Assembly: GCA_965226825.1 (NCBI GenBank)
Contig: CBDDED010000003.1
Coordinates: 1 to 64,000, forward strand
Length of the DNA: 64,000 bases
Source: Io17-Chloro-G2 sp965226825
GTDB taxonomy: Bacteria > Chloroflexota > Dehalococcoidia > Lucifugimonadales > UBA3495
Direction of reading: 5' to 3'
Positions 53,029 to 62,600 of the stretch are shown here, piece by piece. The position numbers and the translations under genes are program-made. The notes under the pieces are model-generated. The model did not search any database, had not been told where the DNA came from, and saw nothing but the letters and a program-made list of their open reading frames with translations. Position 1 is the stretch's first letter; every line of letters starts with the position of its first letter.

Positions 53029-53748
53029 ATGCCGTCGTTTTGGGAAAGCGTCAACGTAGATGGACACAGCATGGACCTGTACGCCGCCGCGCCCAGTGGC
53101 GACGGTCGATTCCCGGGAGTGGTGGTGATCCATCCGGCGGGAGGCGTGAACGAATTCCCGCAGAGGATTTGCGACCGCTTGGCAGAGCAGGGTTACGCAG
53201 CGGTGTGCCCAGACCTGTTTCACAGGATTACCGATTCCAGTATGACCGGCGTGGAAAAAGCCGGGTCCTTGCTCGACCCCCAGGTTGTGACCGACGTCAA
53301 TGCCGCGGTCGGTTTCTTGCAGTCCCATCCTTCCGTGGTCGGAGACCGCATCGGGATTACCGGGTTCTGCATGGGCGGCCGCGTTAGCTGGCTGGCAGCC
53401 GCATCTATCCCGGCCATCACGGCGTCTGCCCCATACTACGGCGGCAACATAATGGTGGCGCGCGGCGGAGACCAGACCCCGTTTGAATTGGCTGACGGCA
53501 TCAATTGCCCCATCATGTTCCACTTTGGGGAGATTGACGCCAACCCCTCCCCGGAAGACATGATGACCCTGGACAACGAGCTCACGCGCTTGGGCAAACC
53601 CCATCAGTTCTACGCTTACCCTAGCGCGGACCACGCCTTCGCCGACCACACCAGCCCCAGGTACAACCGTGACGCCTTTGAAGTATCCTGGGCGCGCACC
53701 CTCGCCTTTTTCGCCACCCACCTCAAAGGGGCGCCGGTTCCGGGTTAG
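53029..53748 (+). CDS. Dienelactone hydrolase family protein
   Basis: 239 residues of alpha/beta-hydrolase fold. The nucleophile is Cys in ITGFCMGGRVSWL. The acid is in FGEIDANPSPEDM, and the His is in YPSADHAFADHTS. It starts NVDGHSMDLYAAAPSGDGRF, with GVVVIHPAGGVNEFPQRICD before the oxyanion loop. It probably hydrolyses dienelactone or similar lactones in aromatic breakdown. AAGGAGG lies 10-12 bases before ATG 53029. A paralog lies at 57534. It is not clearly part of an operon with its neighbours. Confidence 0.9.
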   Translation: MPSFWESVNVDGHSMDLYAAAPSGDGRFPGVVVIHPAGGVNEFPQRICDRLAEQGYAAVCPDLFHRITDSSMTGVEKAGSLLDPQVVTDVNAAVGFLQSHPSVVGDRIGITGFCMGGRVSWLAAASIPAITASAPYYGGNIMVARGGDQTPFELADGINCPIMFHFGEIDANPSPEDMMTLDNELTRLGKPHQFYAYPSADHAFADHTSPRYNRDAFEVSWARTLAFFATHLKGAPVPG

Positions 53749-53959
53749 GCAATGGCTTGGCCATCAAACATGGGAGACCCTTTGCTGCCAAACACGGGAT
53801 CCGGGGCGGCCATTGGTAAGCCAGGCAACCGTAGGGATAGCAGGCACTCATCCGCTCTGGCTTTTGCGTAATCACCCCGGCGCCATATTCTGGAGTCATG
53901 CTAACCGCCAAGCCGTTTTGCTATGATAGAGAGGTCAAAATGATGAACAGGGTGGGGAC

Positions 53960-55660
53960 ATGACACTACAGACATCGGAACGAGCCGCCGTACCTAATAG
54001 CCAGGGCCCGGACCAACCGGAAACCATGGAAGCGTGGGCTAGTGAGGCCCCGCTGAAACTGGTGGCCTGGGCGTTGGGCTCTATCGGCAGCAGGGGGAGT
54101 TCCAGGAGCATCAAAGAAAAGTTGGACCGCCGCCACGTCCGCGACTGGAAAACTTGGTGGGGCCGGGTACTACCGGCGGTAAAGCAATCCCGTCAGTTCA
54201 ACTACCGCAACAGCAATTCAATAACCCTGATGGTCAGGGTGTCCGACGTACTCGCCCAGCCTTGGGATTCCCTCCCAGCCCGCGCTAAAGCCAAGGTCCG
54301 GGCGGCGAAAGCCCCCAAAGTGGCCGATTGGTCGAAGTGGTTTCTGGCTGAAATTGCCGAACCACCCCCCGGGCCGCGCCCAACCAAGGCAGCCTTTGGC
54401 GCTCTCGGCAAACTCACCGCGAAGAACATCGGACTAGCTCTGGACCGGGCAGTTTGTGGCGCGAAGGATTACCTGGAATCGGGCAGCGTTACCCCGCAAC
54501 CCGCCGCGGCCTGGTTGGAGTTGATGATCCGCGCCTTTACCCGTTTCCGTGACTTGAACGGGTCGGACGCCGCCCAAGCCCTGGCCTTGGATGTTGGTGA
54601 ACTACTGACGCGCCTGGCCGCGGTAACCGGGTACAGCGGAGACTCCGTTGAATTGCTGCTCTCGGCTGGCGTCCTGCCCGGCGAACCGCACCCTTGGCAG
54701 CGGCAATTCATGGCGGAGATGTGGCAGTGGTTACAGCAATCGAGCGGCAGCGCCAGCCAATGGCTCGATGGGTCTTTGGGCCATGATAGGCGTTCCGGGC
54801 GCGCCGCTATGGCCCGGCAACTGGTTGTCGCCGCCCTGAGTTCAAAAGACCCAACCCGTCTGCACTCCGAACTGGACCGCATCCTGGACCGCCTTTTCCT
54901 GGATGAGCGACTGCGGCTCATCCAGGACTTGATGGTGCGTTCAGCGGCTGGGGAAGCGCCGAAGGAAGCGACCCTTTCCTACGTGGTCCACAGCCGCCAC
55001 GTGACTGCACTGACCGGCTCGGCCCAGTGTCTGGATTTGTTGGTGATGGCGTCCATCCTGCTGTCAGACGGGAGCGCAACAGCGACTGAACAAGCCTCCC
55101 TGGAAATGGGCAAGGCGTTGGTTGATTCCTCGCCCGAGCGCAATGGCCCGGTCTGGTCCGGCCTATTTTCCGAAAGCCGCCAGCGCCTCGCCGATATACA
55201 GGCCCAATACGCGCAAGAGTTGGAGCGCCAACGCCGGTCCTACGAGCGGCAATTGGAAGATGTACAACAAGAAAAAGAGCGGCTGAGCCGCCGGGTCGAA
55301 GGCCTGCGCGCCCAAATTGCCGAAGGCCGGGAGTTGTCCAAGATGGACATTCTAGAGGATATATTAATGGTTACTGCGGAGACCCTCCAGACTTTGCACC
55401 AGCAAAAGGAAAACCCGGAAACCCTGCTACGGAATGTCAAAGCAAAACTCGCCCTGGCGTTGGGGGCCGGGGGTGCCAAGGAATTTGGAACGGTAGGTGA
55501 GATAGTACAATATGACCCAAGGGTGCACCATGCGGATGGGCCAACGAATGTCGATGCCCCGGTTAGGATTTCCGTTCCCGGCACCATCATGCAGGGCAAA
55601 TTCACCAGCAGCCGCGTGTTGATGCAAGCGCAAGTAACCAAATCTTCGGAGAGCGATTGA
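53960..55660 (+). CDS. Large coiled-coil protein with GrpE-like C-terminus
   Basis: 566 residues. The N-terminal part (30-100) has RRHVRDWKTWWGRVLPAVKQ and similar basic, Trp-rich stretches. A long helical middle follows, with no motif I recognise. A coiled coil covers about 408-457 (SRQRLADIQAQYAQELERQR to ERLSRRVEGLRAQ). The C-terminus (about 508-558), EFGTVGEIVQYDPRVHHADG to VRISVPGTIMQGKFTSSRVL, resembles the beta domain of GrpE. A GrpE-like role as nucleotide exchange partner of the overlapping Hsp70 is inferred. The stop overlaps the next start by one base (TGATG), so the two are translationally coupled. No ribosome site is strong before ATG 53960, although TGGGGACA is near. Confidence 0.55.
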   Translation: MTLQTSERAAVPNSQGPDQPETMEAWASEAPLKLVAWALGSIGSRGSSRSIKEKLDRRHVRDWKTWWGRVLPAVKQSRQFNYRNSNSITLMVRVSDVLAQPWDSLPARAKAKVRAAKAPKVADWSKWFLAEIAEPPPGPRPTKAAFGALGKLTAKNIGLALDRAVCGAKDYLESGSVTPQPAAAWLELMIRAFTRFRDLNGSDAAQALALDVGELLTRLAAVTGYSGDSVELLLSAGVLPGEPHPWQRQFMAEMWQWLQQSSGSASQWLDGSLGHDRRSGRAAMARQLVVAALSSKDPTRLHSELDRILDRLFLDERLRLIQDLMVRSAAGEAPKEATLSYVVHSRHVTALTGSAQCLDLLVMASILLSDGSATATEQASLEMGKALVDSSPERNGPVWSGLFSESRQRLADIQAQYAQELERQRRSYERQLEDVQQEKERLSRRVEGLRAQIAEGRELSKMDILEDILMVTAETLQTLHQQKENPETLLRNVKAKLALALGAGGAKEFGTVGEIVQYDPRVHHADGPTNVDAPVRISVPGTIMQGKFTSSRVLMQAQVTKSSESD

Positions 55661-57324
55661 TGCAAATAGTGGGTGTTGACTTTGGAACTACCAATGTACG
55701 TATCGCCACCTGGGACACGGATCAAAGCGATAGGCTGCCGCAACCGCTCAGAATAGGGCAGGGAGAAAGTGAGGAGGAAAGAGCTTCAACCATGCCGGCG
55801 GTCATTGCGTTCCAGAGACAGCCCAACGGCGACGTCTTGACCTTCCTCGGAGAAGACGCGGACGTACAACCCGAGGTGCCGGATGTGGTTGTGGTCCGCA
55901 ACATCAAGCGTTGGGCCTTGGCCGGAGACCCATACGTGAAGTGGCATTTGGAGTTCTCGGAGACTCCAACAGAATCTTGGTGGAACCCCGAAACCAGGTC
56001 CGTTGTGGTATGGGATCGGGAAATTCCCGTCAAGGAAGTCATTCGGCTGATATTGGCCGAGGCCTTCCGCCGGGCCAACCTGAGCGGTGAGTTCGAATGG
56101 CGCGCCGGCTGCCCGGTGCATTCCGGGCTGGAGTACCGTGCCGAACTGGCCGAAGTGCTGTCCGGTTTAGCCGGTGGGAATAGGGTTGCTTCGGTAGTCG
56201 AAGAGCCGGTCTTGTTCCTGGAATTGGCCCGGCGCCTCGACCGCCTAATGGCTGGGTCCTACTTGGTGTACGATATTGGAGGCGGTTCATTTGATTGCGC
56301 TTTGGCCGAAGTGGGAGCGGACGGGCAAATGAGTGTATACGCCGCCCATGGAAATCCGTCGCTGGGAGGCGTCTTTATCGACGGGCTTCTCAAAAAGTGG
56401 ACTGGCTATCAAGGTTCGGAAAGGGACTTGCGAATCGCCAAAGAGCAACTCACCCCTTCCGGAGAGACGCAGGACCTGGGCGGCGGCGTCCATCTTGCCT
56501 GGTCCGACTTGGAAGACGAGCTGAACAAGTCCCTTTTCCTAGCCAAGACACTGGCGGCGATGCGGGAAGCTTACATAAGCGCCAAAGTGATATGGAAACG
56601 CCAGGAAGGGGCATCCCCAATCGGAGACATCCCCTCATGCCGGTTGGAAGCTATTCCTGCTGCGTTCGCCCGGGACTTGGATGGCATCATCCTGACCGGG
56701 GGGCCAACCAAGTCACCATACTTCCGGGAACGGCTAAGGGAGATGTTCGGCGTTGACTTGGTTGTTTCCGCGGAGGAACTGGTTCCTCAGGAAGTTATTG
56801 ACCCGGAGTTGACCGCTCTGAGTATGGGCGCCTGCTACATGGCCTCCGGGCAATACAACCCTCTGTACGTCAATCGTCTGCCCGCCCGGGTCACCTTCCA
56901 GGACTCCGGCACTGGGAAGACCGTCGAGTATGAACCATACCGGCACTTCGCACCCAACTTCCATCCGGCAAGGCCCTTCGTTTCGGACTGGCTGCCGTTC
57001 CGGCACGGCGTTGGCGCCAAGTTCGTACTCACCGTAGCCGACAGTGACGGGAATGATGTGGAACCCAAACCCGTCGATGTGAACCCTGCGCGGGCTTGGG
57101 ACGACTCAATTGGGTCGCTCCGGTTCGTCATAGACGTCTTAGGTCGGATCTGGATAGACAACGGAACAACCCGCTGGCGAGAAGTGGAGGATACCCCTTG
57201 GCAAACTGAACGACAGCGTGAGATTCTGCGGGAAATCCTTGAGAAGCAGGAAACGTTCCAACGATCCGAAAATGATCGAGTGCATACCATGGTTACCTAT
57301 AACCCCTATGGTTGGGGTCGATAG
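55660..57324 (+). CDS. Divergent Hsp70-family protein
   Basis: 554 residues. Actin-fold ATPase motifs are present: phosphate-1 VDFGTTNVRIA near residues 6-16, EEPVLFL near 181, phosphate-2 DIGGGSFDCA at 205-214 and the adenosine motif IILTGGPTKSPYFRERL near 344-360, then ELTALSMGACYMASG. The usual substrate-binding domain is replaced by a different beta-rich region of about 170 residues (YVNRLPARVTFQDSG, IGSLRFVIDVLGRIWIDNG). The C-terminal helix lacks an EEVD-like tail and ends YNPYGWGR. No DnaJ or canonical GrpE gene is near. It most likely works with the overlapping upstream gene in a dedicated chaperone pair. Confidence 0.75.
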   Translation: MQIVGVDFGTTNVRIATWDTDQSDRLPQPLRIGQGESEEERASTMPAVIAFQRQPNGDVLTFLGEDADVQPEVPDVVVVRNIKRWALAGDPYVKWHLEFSETPTESWWNPETRSVVVWDREIPVKEVIRLILAEAFRRANLSGEFEWRAGCPVHSGLEYRAELAEVLSGLAGGNRVASVVEEPVLFLELARRLDRLMAGSYLVYDIGGGSFDCALAEVGADGQMSVYAAHGNPSLGGVFIDGLLKKWTGYQGSERDLRIAKEQLTPSGETQDLGGGVHLAWSDLEDELNKSLFLAKTLAAMREAYISAKVIWKRQEGASPIGDIPSCRLEAIPAAFARDLDGIILTGGPTKSPYFRERLREMFGVDLVVSAEELVPQEVIDPELTALSMGACYMASGQYNPLYVNRLPARVTFQDSGTGKTVEYEPYRHFAPNFHPARPFVSDWLPFRHGVGAKFVLTVADSDGNDVEPKPVDVNPARAWDDSIGSLRFVIDVLGRIWIDNGTTRWREVEDTPWQTERQREILREILEKQETFQRSENDRVHTMVTYNPYGWGR

Positions 57325-57533
57325 TGGCGCGTATCCTGCTTACTCCAGCCGCCGGCACAAACTGGTTACCGAGAACCCCTTTGGCTGGCAAGCAGGTCAC
57401 GGCTAAAAGCAGCCGCAGCCCCTCGCCCCAAGTTGACACCCATAGGGCCCGGTAGTAGTGTGTTTCGCAAGCCCCCCGGTGATATGCCCGGGGGAGCAAG
57501 GTCCGGACCCATTAGAAAAAATTGGAGGATGCA

Positions 57534-58349
57534 ATGCCAGGTTATCAAGGTTTGATGGCCGAAACCGTCAATATCAACGGACACAACGGCGACCTCATTG
57601 ACGCCTATCTGGCCAGGCCGCTGGGCTCCGGCCCGGTGCCGGGCGTGGTTCTGATTCACCACATGCCCGGTTGGGACGACGCCACCAAGGGCATGGCCGC
57701 CAAGCTGGCCTATCACGGCTACGCCACCATCTCCCCCAACCTGCACTTCCGCCAGGGGCAGGCCACTTCCGACGCAAATAGCGCCAGCATCCGGGAAGCC
57801 GGCGGCATGCCCGACGAAAGGACCATGGGTGATGTGCAGGCTTCCATCAACTACCTGCGCACCTTGTCCTACTGCAACGGCAAAGTGGGAATCATCGGCT
57901 TCTGCTCCGGCGGACGCCAGGTGTACCTCGCCGCGTGTACCCTTTCTGGAATCGACGCCGCTGTGGACTGTTGGGGCGGCGGGGTTACCGCTCCACCGGA
58001 AGAGATGAGCCCCGCTATGCCGGTGGCCCCTATTGACTACACCGCTGGGCTCAGTAGTCCCTTGCTGGGTCTGTTCGGGGAAGATGACGGCAGGCCAACC
58101 CCGGCGGACGTAGCCAAAACCGAGGAAGAGCTCAAGCGCCACGGGAAGGACTACGAGTTCTACATGTACGAAGGCGCCGGCCACGGCTTCTTCGCCGTTG
58201 ACCGCCCCGGATACCGCCAGCACGCCGCCACCGACGGTTGGGAAAAGGTCTTGGCCTTCTACGATCGTCATCTACGGCAGGGTGGCGCATCCAACGGCCG
58301 TCGCGCCGGCCAGGCCCAGAGCATGGAGCGCATCGCCATCGCCGCCTAA
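57534..58349 (+). CDS. Dienelactone hydrolase family protein (second)
   Basis: 271 residues: VNINGHNGDLIDAYLARPLG, VVLIHHMPGWDD, the nucleophile motif IIGFCSGGRQVYL, LGLFGEDDGRPTP (acid) and YEGAGHGFFAVDRPGY (His). It is about 30 residues longer than the first hydrolase at 53029, with a tail ending MERIAIAA. TTGGAGGATGCA precedes ATG 57534, so the slightly longer frame from 57522 is rejected. It is separated from the Hsp70 gene by a gap of about 200 bp. A terminator follows at 58377. Confidence 0.9.
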   Translation: MPGYQGLMAETVNINGHNGDLIDAYLARPLGSGPVPGVVLIHHMPGWDDATKGMAAKLAYHGYATISPNLHFRQGQATSDANSASIREAGGMPDERTMGDVQASINYLRTLSYCNGKVGIIGFCSGGRQVYLAACTLSGIDAAVDCWGGGVTAPPEEMSPAMPVAPIDYTAGLSSPLLGLFGEDDGRPTPADVAKTEEELKRHGKDYEFYMYEGAGHGFFAVDRPGYRQHAATDGWEKVLAFYDRHLRQGGASNGRRAGQAQSMERIAIAA

Positions 58350-58376
58350 TTCTCCAACCTGGAATTGGACCCATAG

Positions 58377-58406
58377 CACAACCCCCGGCATACACCGGGG
58401 GTTGTG
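58377..58406 (+). terminator. Rho-independent terminator after the second hydrolase
   Basis: CACAACCCCCGG (58377-58388) pairs with CCGGGGGTTGTG (58395-58406) around CATACA. A short T-rich stretch (TCGTTTA) follows. Confidence 0.7.
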
Positions 58407-58439
58407 TCGTTTACGACGGAAAGCTCACCCCACCTATCT

Positions 58440-58640
58440 CCCGCCTCTTCCGGCCGCCGCGGCAATCCAAATGCCTGGTTATGCCATAATCGCAAATGCG
58501 GCCCCCCCCGTCATTCTCGTCGCAACGGGAATCCAGAGCCCTTTTCGTGCGCCAAGACAGTTATGCCAGACGCTCCGGGTGGAGTGTCCGACATCCCATC
58601 CGGCCAATTCCTGCGGACCCGCATCACTTCGTATGCCTGA
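58440..58640 (+). repeat. REP-like units upstream of the DapL-like gene
   Basis: A unit with GTTATGCCATAATCGCAAATG at about 58478-58498 and a CGTCATTCTCGTCGCAACGG unit at 58509-58543 (GGGAATCCAGAGCCC) are the same type as the array at 48533-49050. The rest of the gap (58407-58784) shows no gene. Confidence 0.55.
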
Positions 58641-58784
58641 TTTGCTCATGAAAATAGAATGCGTTTGCCCTGCATCCCCCGCCGTGCAATTTGACGCCAT
58701 CTGATAGACTAGCAGCGTGCTCCACACCTTGGAGTGTGCACCCAATCGGCGTCCCCAACTCGGCATTGGAGGAAGCAGCAATCA

Positions 58785-59966
58785 ATGAGAGGATCCAGGT
58801 TGCCCACAGGCGGCAGCAACGTGCTGCAAGCGGTCCGGGCCAAGCGGTGGGAAGCCGAGGAGGCCGGGGTCAAACTGTTGGACCTGTCCATCGGTGAGCC
58901 CAAAGGACCAGCGCTCCTCAGCGCTCGTGAAGCCGCGGCAATCGCGGTTATGAGCGAAGACGAGGCAATGCACAGCTACCAGTACAACGACAGCCAGGGT
59001 GTCCCCGGCTTCGCCCGCAAGTTCATCCAGGCCCACGTGCCGCGTTCTTTGGAAGACAGGGACGTGGATTACCTGACCATACCGGGGATCAAGCCAATCT
59101 TGGGCATGCTGCCGTTGGCCTGCGGGTGCGCCGACCAGGAGATAACCGTCGCCACTACTACCGATCCGGGCTACCCCATTCCGGCGGACTGGTGCGCCTA
59201 TCACCCTCGTTCCGATCATTACGCCCTGTCGCTGAACCCGGAAAACGACTTCAGATTCCCCACCCGGTCAATTCTCAACGGCACCAACCTGGTCATGATG
59301 AACTACCCTCACAATCCTTCGGGCCAGATTGCCCAGGAAGATTGGTTGAGGGAGGTCTGTCAATTCTGCAGCGACCGGGACATACGGCTGTTTAACGACG
59401 CGGCATACATCATTCTGAGCCATGGTCCGGAAAGCGCCACCCTCTCCCAGGTCGCGTTGGATTTCCCCGACCTTTCCTGGGCCGAAGCCTTCACGGCGGC
59501 CAAGCTCATCGGCAACGGTACCGGTTGGCACGTTGGCGCCATGGTGGGGTCCCCCGACTTCATCGGCGACATCAAAGAGGTCAAGGGCAAGACCGACACC
59601 GGGTTTGTCGCCCCAATGGCCGCAGGGGTGGCCGCGGCCTTTGAATCCGACCAGGAAGGCATATCCCGCTATTGCGATATGTACCGTTCCCGGTTGAGGG
59701 CCCTGATTGAAATTATGACCGGCCAGGGTATGAGGCTGGCCATCGAGCCGTCAGCGGGATTTTTCACGCTGTGGCTGACTCCCACCCGCGCCTTCGGCCA
59801 ACCGGTGGAAAGCTCACAGGATTTCAACTTCCGCATGATCACCGAGACGGGTCTCGTGGGCGTTCATTTCTCCCCGTATTTGCGTTATGCCGTCTGCGCT
59901 GACATTGATTCCATGGCGTCGGACATTACGGACGCGTTCCGGAAAGCCGCCGTTTCCTACGACTAA
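58785..59966 (+). CDS. Class I/II aminotransferase, LL-diaminopimelate-aminotransferase-like
   Basis: 393 residues, fold type I PLP enzyme. LSIGEPKGPALLSAREAAAI, YQYNDSQGVPGFARKF, NYPHNPSGQIAQEDWL and FNDAAYIILSHGPE (the PLP-binding Asp and Tyr) are visible. The Schiff-base Lys is in AAKLIGNGTGWHVGAMVGSP. The group includes DapL, which makes LL-diaminopimelate for lysine and peptidoglycan, and other class I enzymes; no dap genes are near. ATG 58785 follows GGAGGAAGCAGCAATCA at somewhat long spacing. Its TAA stop lies directly before the inverted repeat at 59969. Confidence 0.8.
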   Translation: MRGSRLPTGGSNVLQAVRAKRWEAEEAGVKLLDLSIGEPKGPALLSAREAAAIAVMSEDEAMHSYQYNDSQGVPGFARKFIQAHVPRSLEDRDVDYLTIPGIKPILGMLPLACGCADQEITVATTTDPGYPIPADWCAYHPRSDHYALSLNPENDFRFPTRSILNGTNLVMMNYPHNPSGQIAQEDWLREVCQFCSDRDIRLFNDAAYIILSHGPESATLSQVALDFPDLSWAEAFTAAKLIGNGTGWHVGAMVGSPDFIGDIKEVKGKTDTGFVAPMAAGVAAAFESDQEGISRYCDMYRSRLRALIEIMTGQGMRLAIEPSAGFFTLWLTPTRAFGQPVESSQDFNFRMITETGLVGVHFSPYLRYAVCADIDSMASDITDAFRKAAVSYD

Positions 59967-59968
59967 GT

Positions 59969-60094
59969 AACTATCTCAAAACTTGAAGCGGCCATCATCC
60001 CGTCTTGAGATAGTTGGATCGGGGGTTTGGGGGATGAATCCCCCAACGTAGCCCCGCCACCCAAGGACCTCCGAATTTTGGTTTTGAGATAGTT
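59969..60094. repeat. 126-bp inverted-repeat element
   Basis: AACTATCTCAAAAC (59969-59982) and GTTTTGAGATAGTT (60081-60094) are perfect 14-bp inverted repeats. An internal TTGAGATAGTT occurs at about 60005. CTAA stands close on either side (59963-59966 and 60096-60099), which could be a short target duplication. It is a small, non-coding MITE candidate. Confidence 0.6.
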
Positions 60095-60198
60095 TCTAAC
60101 GTGGCATTTTCCAGGCGCTGATTGGTCCCCTCGTTCTCGGGTAGTTCCGCGGCAACTCCCGTAAGGTAAGCCACATAAGGTAAGTCCCAGGTTCTGAC

Positions 60199-61020
60199 AT
60201 GCCGGAAGCTCCTGATCTGGAAATAATCAAGGACTTCCTGAACCGGCGAATCTCGGGCATCCCCGTGGCCGGCGCCCGGGTCCTGCGCCCCACGGTTCTG
60301 AGGTCGTTGGCGGGTGACTTCGAACAAGACGTCTCCGGCCGCCGTTTTATCGATATCCAGCGGCAGGGCAAGCTCCTGCTGATTGAAATGTCGGACGACC
60401 GGTGGTTGGTCGTTGACCCCATGCTCACCGGGGCGCTGCAATATTGCCCTGAAAGCCTCCGAGTCTTGAAGAAAACTTGTCTCGTCCTCAAGCTTCCCGA
60501 CGCCATGGAGTTGCGGTACTTGGACGACCGGCAAATGGGAAAAGTCTATTACCTGTCCGGCGACCAGTGGGGCCAGGTTCCCAGGTTGGAACAGCAAGGC
60601 CCGGACGTGCTATCCGGGACTACGCTGGAAGAGTTTCAAGACCGGCTCAAGCGTTTCCATGGCGAGATCAAGGGCGTGCTCACACGCGGCGCTTTGGTCT
60701 CCGGGATCGGCAACGCCTACTCAGATGAAATACTGTTCGCCGCCCGAATTTCCCCCTTCAGAAAATCCAGGTCTCTATCCCAATCGGAGACCGAGGAACT
60801 GCACAAACAATGCTCCACCGTGGTCACCGATGCCATGGAGGTGCTGCGGGACCGGATGGGCCAGGATATCCACGTCAAAATCCGCGATTTCCTCCAGGTG
60901 CACAACAAGGGCGGTGAAGACTGCCCCCGATGCGGCGGCACCATCAGCCAGCTAACCGCCAACCAGCGCATCACCAGCTATTGCAGAAAGTGCCAACCCG
61001 GAATGCTCATCAAGAATTAA
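60199..61020 (+). CDS. Fpg/Nei-family DNA glycosylase
   Basis: 273 residues. It starts MPEAPDLEIIKDF, with the catalytic Pro2 and Glu3 of the family. The H2TH region has GVLTRGALVSGIGNAYSDEI, and the zinc finger is CPRCGGTISQLT to YCRKCQPG. Lys in RQGKLLLIEM matches the conserved Lys of MutM. The N-terminal PEAPDLE departs from the usual PELPEVE, so it may have altered specificity, perhaps towards Nei. It excises oxidised bases. Confidence 0.88.
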   Translation: MPEAPDLEIIKDFLNRRISGIPVAGARVLRPTVLRSLAGDFEQDVSGRRFIDIQRQGKLLLIEMSDDRWLVVDPMLTGALQYCPESLRVLKKTCLVLKLPDAMELRYLDDRQMGKVYYLSGDQWGQVPRLEQQGPDVLSGTTLEEFQDRLKRFHGEIKGVLTRGALVSGIGNAYSDEILFAARISPFRKSRSLSQSETEELHKQCSTVVTDAMEVLRDRMGQDIHVKIRDFLQVHNKGGEDCPRCGGTISQLTANQRITSYCRKCQPGMLIKN

Positions 61021-61573
61021 AACCCTCTCCAACGGCCCATAAGGCCAATGGAATCCCAGGACAAACGCATCCTAATGTGATCACCGAATCTCGCATCCAA
61101 GGCCATGCTTGATGGCCTTCCATCCAACCGCGCCTCCCCCCAGCCCCCGTCATTCTCGCCGCCGCGGGAATCCAGAGCCCTCTCCGTGCGCCGGCACGTT
61201 TATGCCAACATGGAAACGCCAGGCCTGGGCAACCCCCGCTCCCGGCGTCGCGACACTACGAAAACAGGCCATTTTCACACCCATGGATTGCCTTCCATCC
61301 AACCACCCCTACCTCACGTCATTCCAGCCGCACCAAGATTCCAGAGCCCCTTCAAGCCCCCTCCCGTCATTCTCGCCGCAGCGGGAATCCAGAGCCCTTC
61401 CCCTGCGCTAGCACGCTTATCGCAACGCGCCAACGCCGGGTGCGGACAATCCGCGCTACCGGCGTCGCACTACTACGAAAATAGGCCATCCAGTCAACCA
61501 ACTTTAGATTGCGGGTGCCTTGATTTGTCCCCGCCGTCTGGCGACCCGCTATGGGCCCAATCGCGCTATGGTG
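61021..61573. other. Repeat-rich gap between glycosylase and nitroreductase genes
   Basis: REP-like units lie at 61146-61182, about 61316-61352 and 61366-61402. Two related stretches of about 120 bases follow the first and third units (GCGCCGGCACG against GCGCTAGCACG, then GACACTACGAAAACAGGCCA against ACTACTACGAAAATAGGCCA), so a longer composite unit is duplicated. No gene is evident. Confidence 0.6.
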
Positions 61574-62191
61574 CTAATCGATGGCAGTCCCCCACCGGTC
61601 GTAGGAACAAACCTCATTCAGCGCCTTGCGTTGGGCCGGACCAAAATTGCCCCTGGGGTATCCCAGCGGCAGGCAGTAGACGATCTGGACGTCTTCCGGG
61701 ATTCCAAACAACCGGTGGGCTCGCTCGTTCACCTGGGCGTGCAACGTCGTGATGGTCCCGCCAACCCCCAGCGCACGCGCCGCCAGCAGCAGGTTCTGGG
61801 CCGCGGGAATCACCGAGCCGGTGTTGCCCCGAGACGTGGAGCAAAGCATCACCACGACCGGCGCGTGGGCAAATTCGCCGGAAAGGCGCATGGCCGAGCG
61901 GCGGTTGCTCTTGCCCGGCGGTATGTCTGCGGGTCCATTGATGCCCTCGTCCTTGCGCTTGGCCCACCAGGCCTCTTGGTACAACTCCCCCAACTCGGTC
62001 CTCAGCCCCTCGTCCCTAACCACCAGGAAGTGCCAGGGTTGGCTGTTTCCACCGTTGGGCGCCCTGATGGCCGATTCCAGGATGGCCTTGAGGTCCTCCT
62101 CTGGGATCGGGTCCGGCTTGAACCGCCGGATCGCTCGCTGCGTGAAAATACTCTCTCCAAGGGGCATGGACAAACGGTCAGCCGTCGTCAT
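61574..62191 (-). CDS. Nitroreductase-family flavoprotein
   Basis: 205 residues: IFTQRAIRRFKPDPIPEEDL, AIRAPNGGNSQPWHFLVVRD, PAAQNLLLAARALGVGG and YCLPLGYPRGNFGP. These are the FMN-binding Arg-rich start, the ASNxQPW segment and the dimer helix of the family. It reduces nitro, quinone or other electrophilic groups with NAD(P)H. ATG 62191 follows AGGAGGTTGAAGC. It is convergent with the glycosylase gene across the repeat-rich gap. Confidence 0.9.
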   Translation of the reverse strand: MTTADRLSMPLGESIFTQRAIRRFKPDPIPEEDLKAILESAIRAPNGGNSQPWHFLVVRDEGLRTELGELYQEAWWAKRKDEGINGPADIPPGKSNRRSAMRLSGEFAHAPVVVMLCSTSRGNTGSVIPAAQNLLLAARALGVGGTITTLHAQVNERAHRLFGIPEDVQIVYCLPLGYPRGNFGPAQRKALNEVCSYDRWGTAID

Positions 62192-62600
62192 GCTTCAACC
62201 TCCTAACCGGAATTTCCACTAGCATAACCCCTGGGAACCAGCCGCTCAAGGCACACTGAGCCAAGGCAATCCCATCATTAACACCAACCCCAGTCTCTCC
62301 CGCCGCAACGGGAATCCAAACCCCTTCCCGTTACCAAACACCGCATCCCCAATAGGCCGCCCCAAGCGTGAGCCCCACGTCATCCTCGCCGCAGCAGGGA
62401 CCCAGATCCCCTCGCTGGCATCCACACCGCAACAAGAACCCAGCCCCCCACCCCCCGTCATCCTCGCCGCAGCGGGGATCCAGAGCCCTTGTTATGTGCA
62501 AACACGAACGTACTGACGGAGACACCCCCGGCACGGTCATCCCTTCGCACCCACTCCGTCAACCCACTCATTCACGTCACCCACCCCTTGACACCCCCGA
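62192..62600. other. Repeat-rich gap before the last gene
   Basis: Three REP-like units (62290-62325, 62378-62412 and 62456-62492) with CTCGCCGCAGCGGGGATCC-type cores stand about 80 bases apart. No gene or promoter is clear. Confidence 0.5.
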
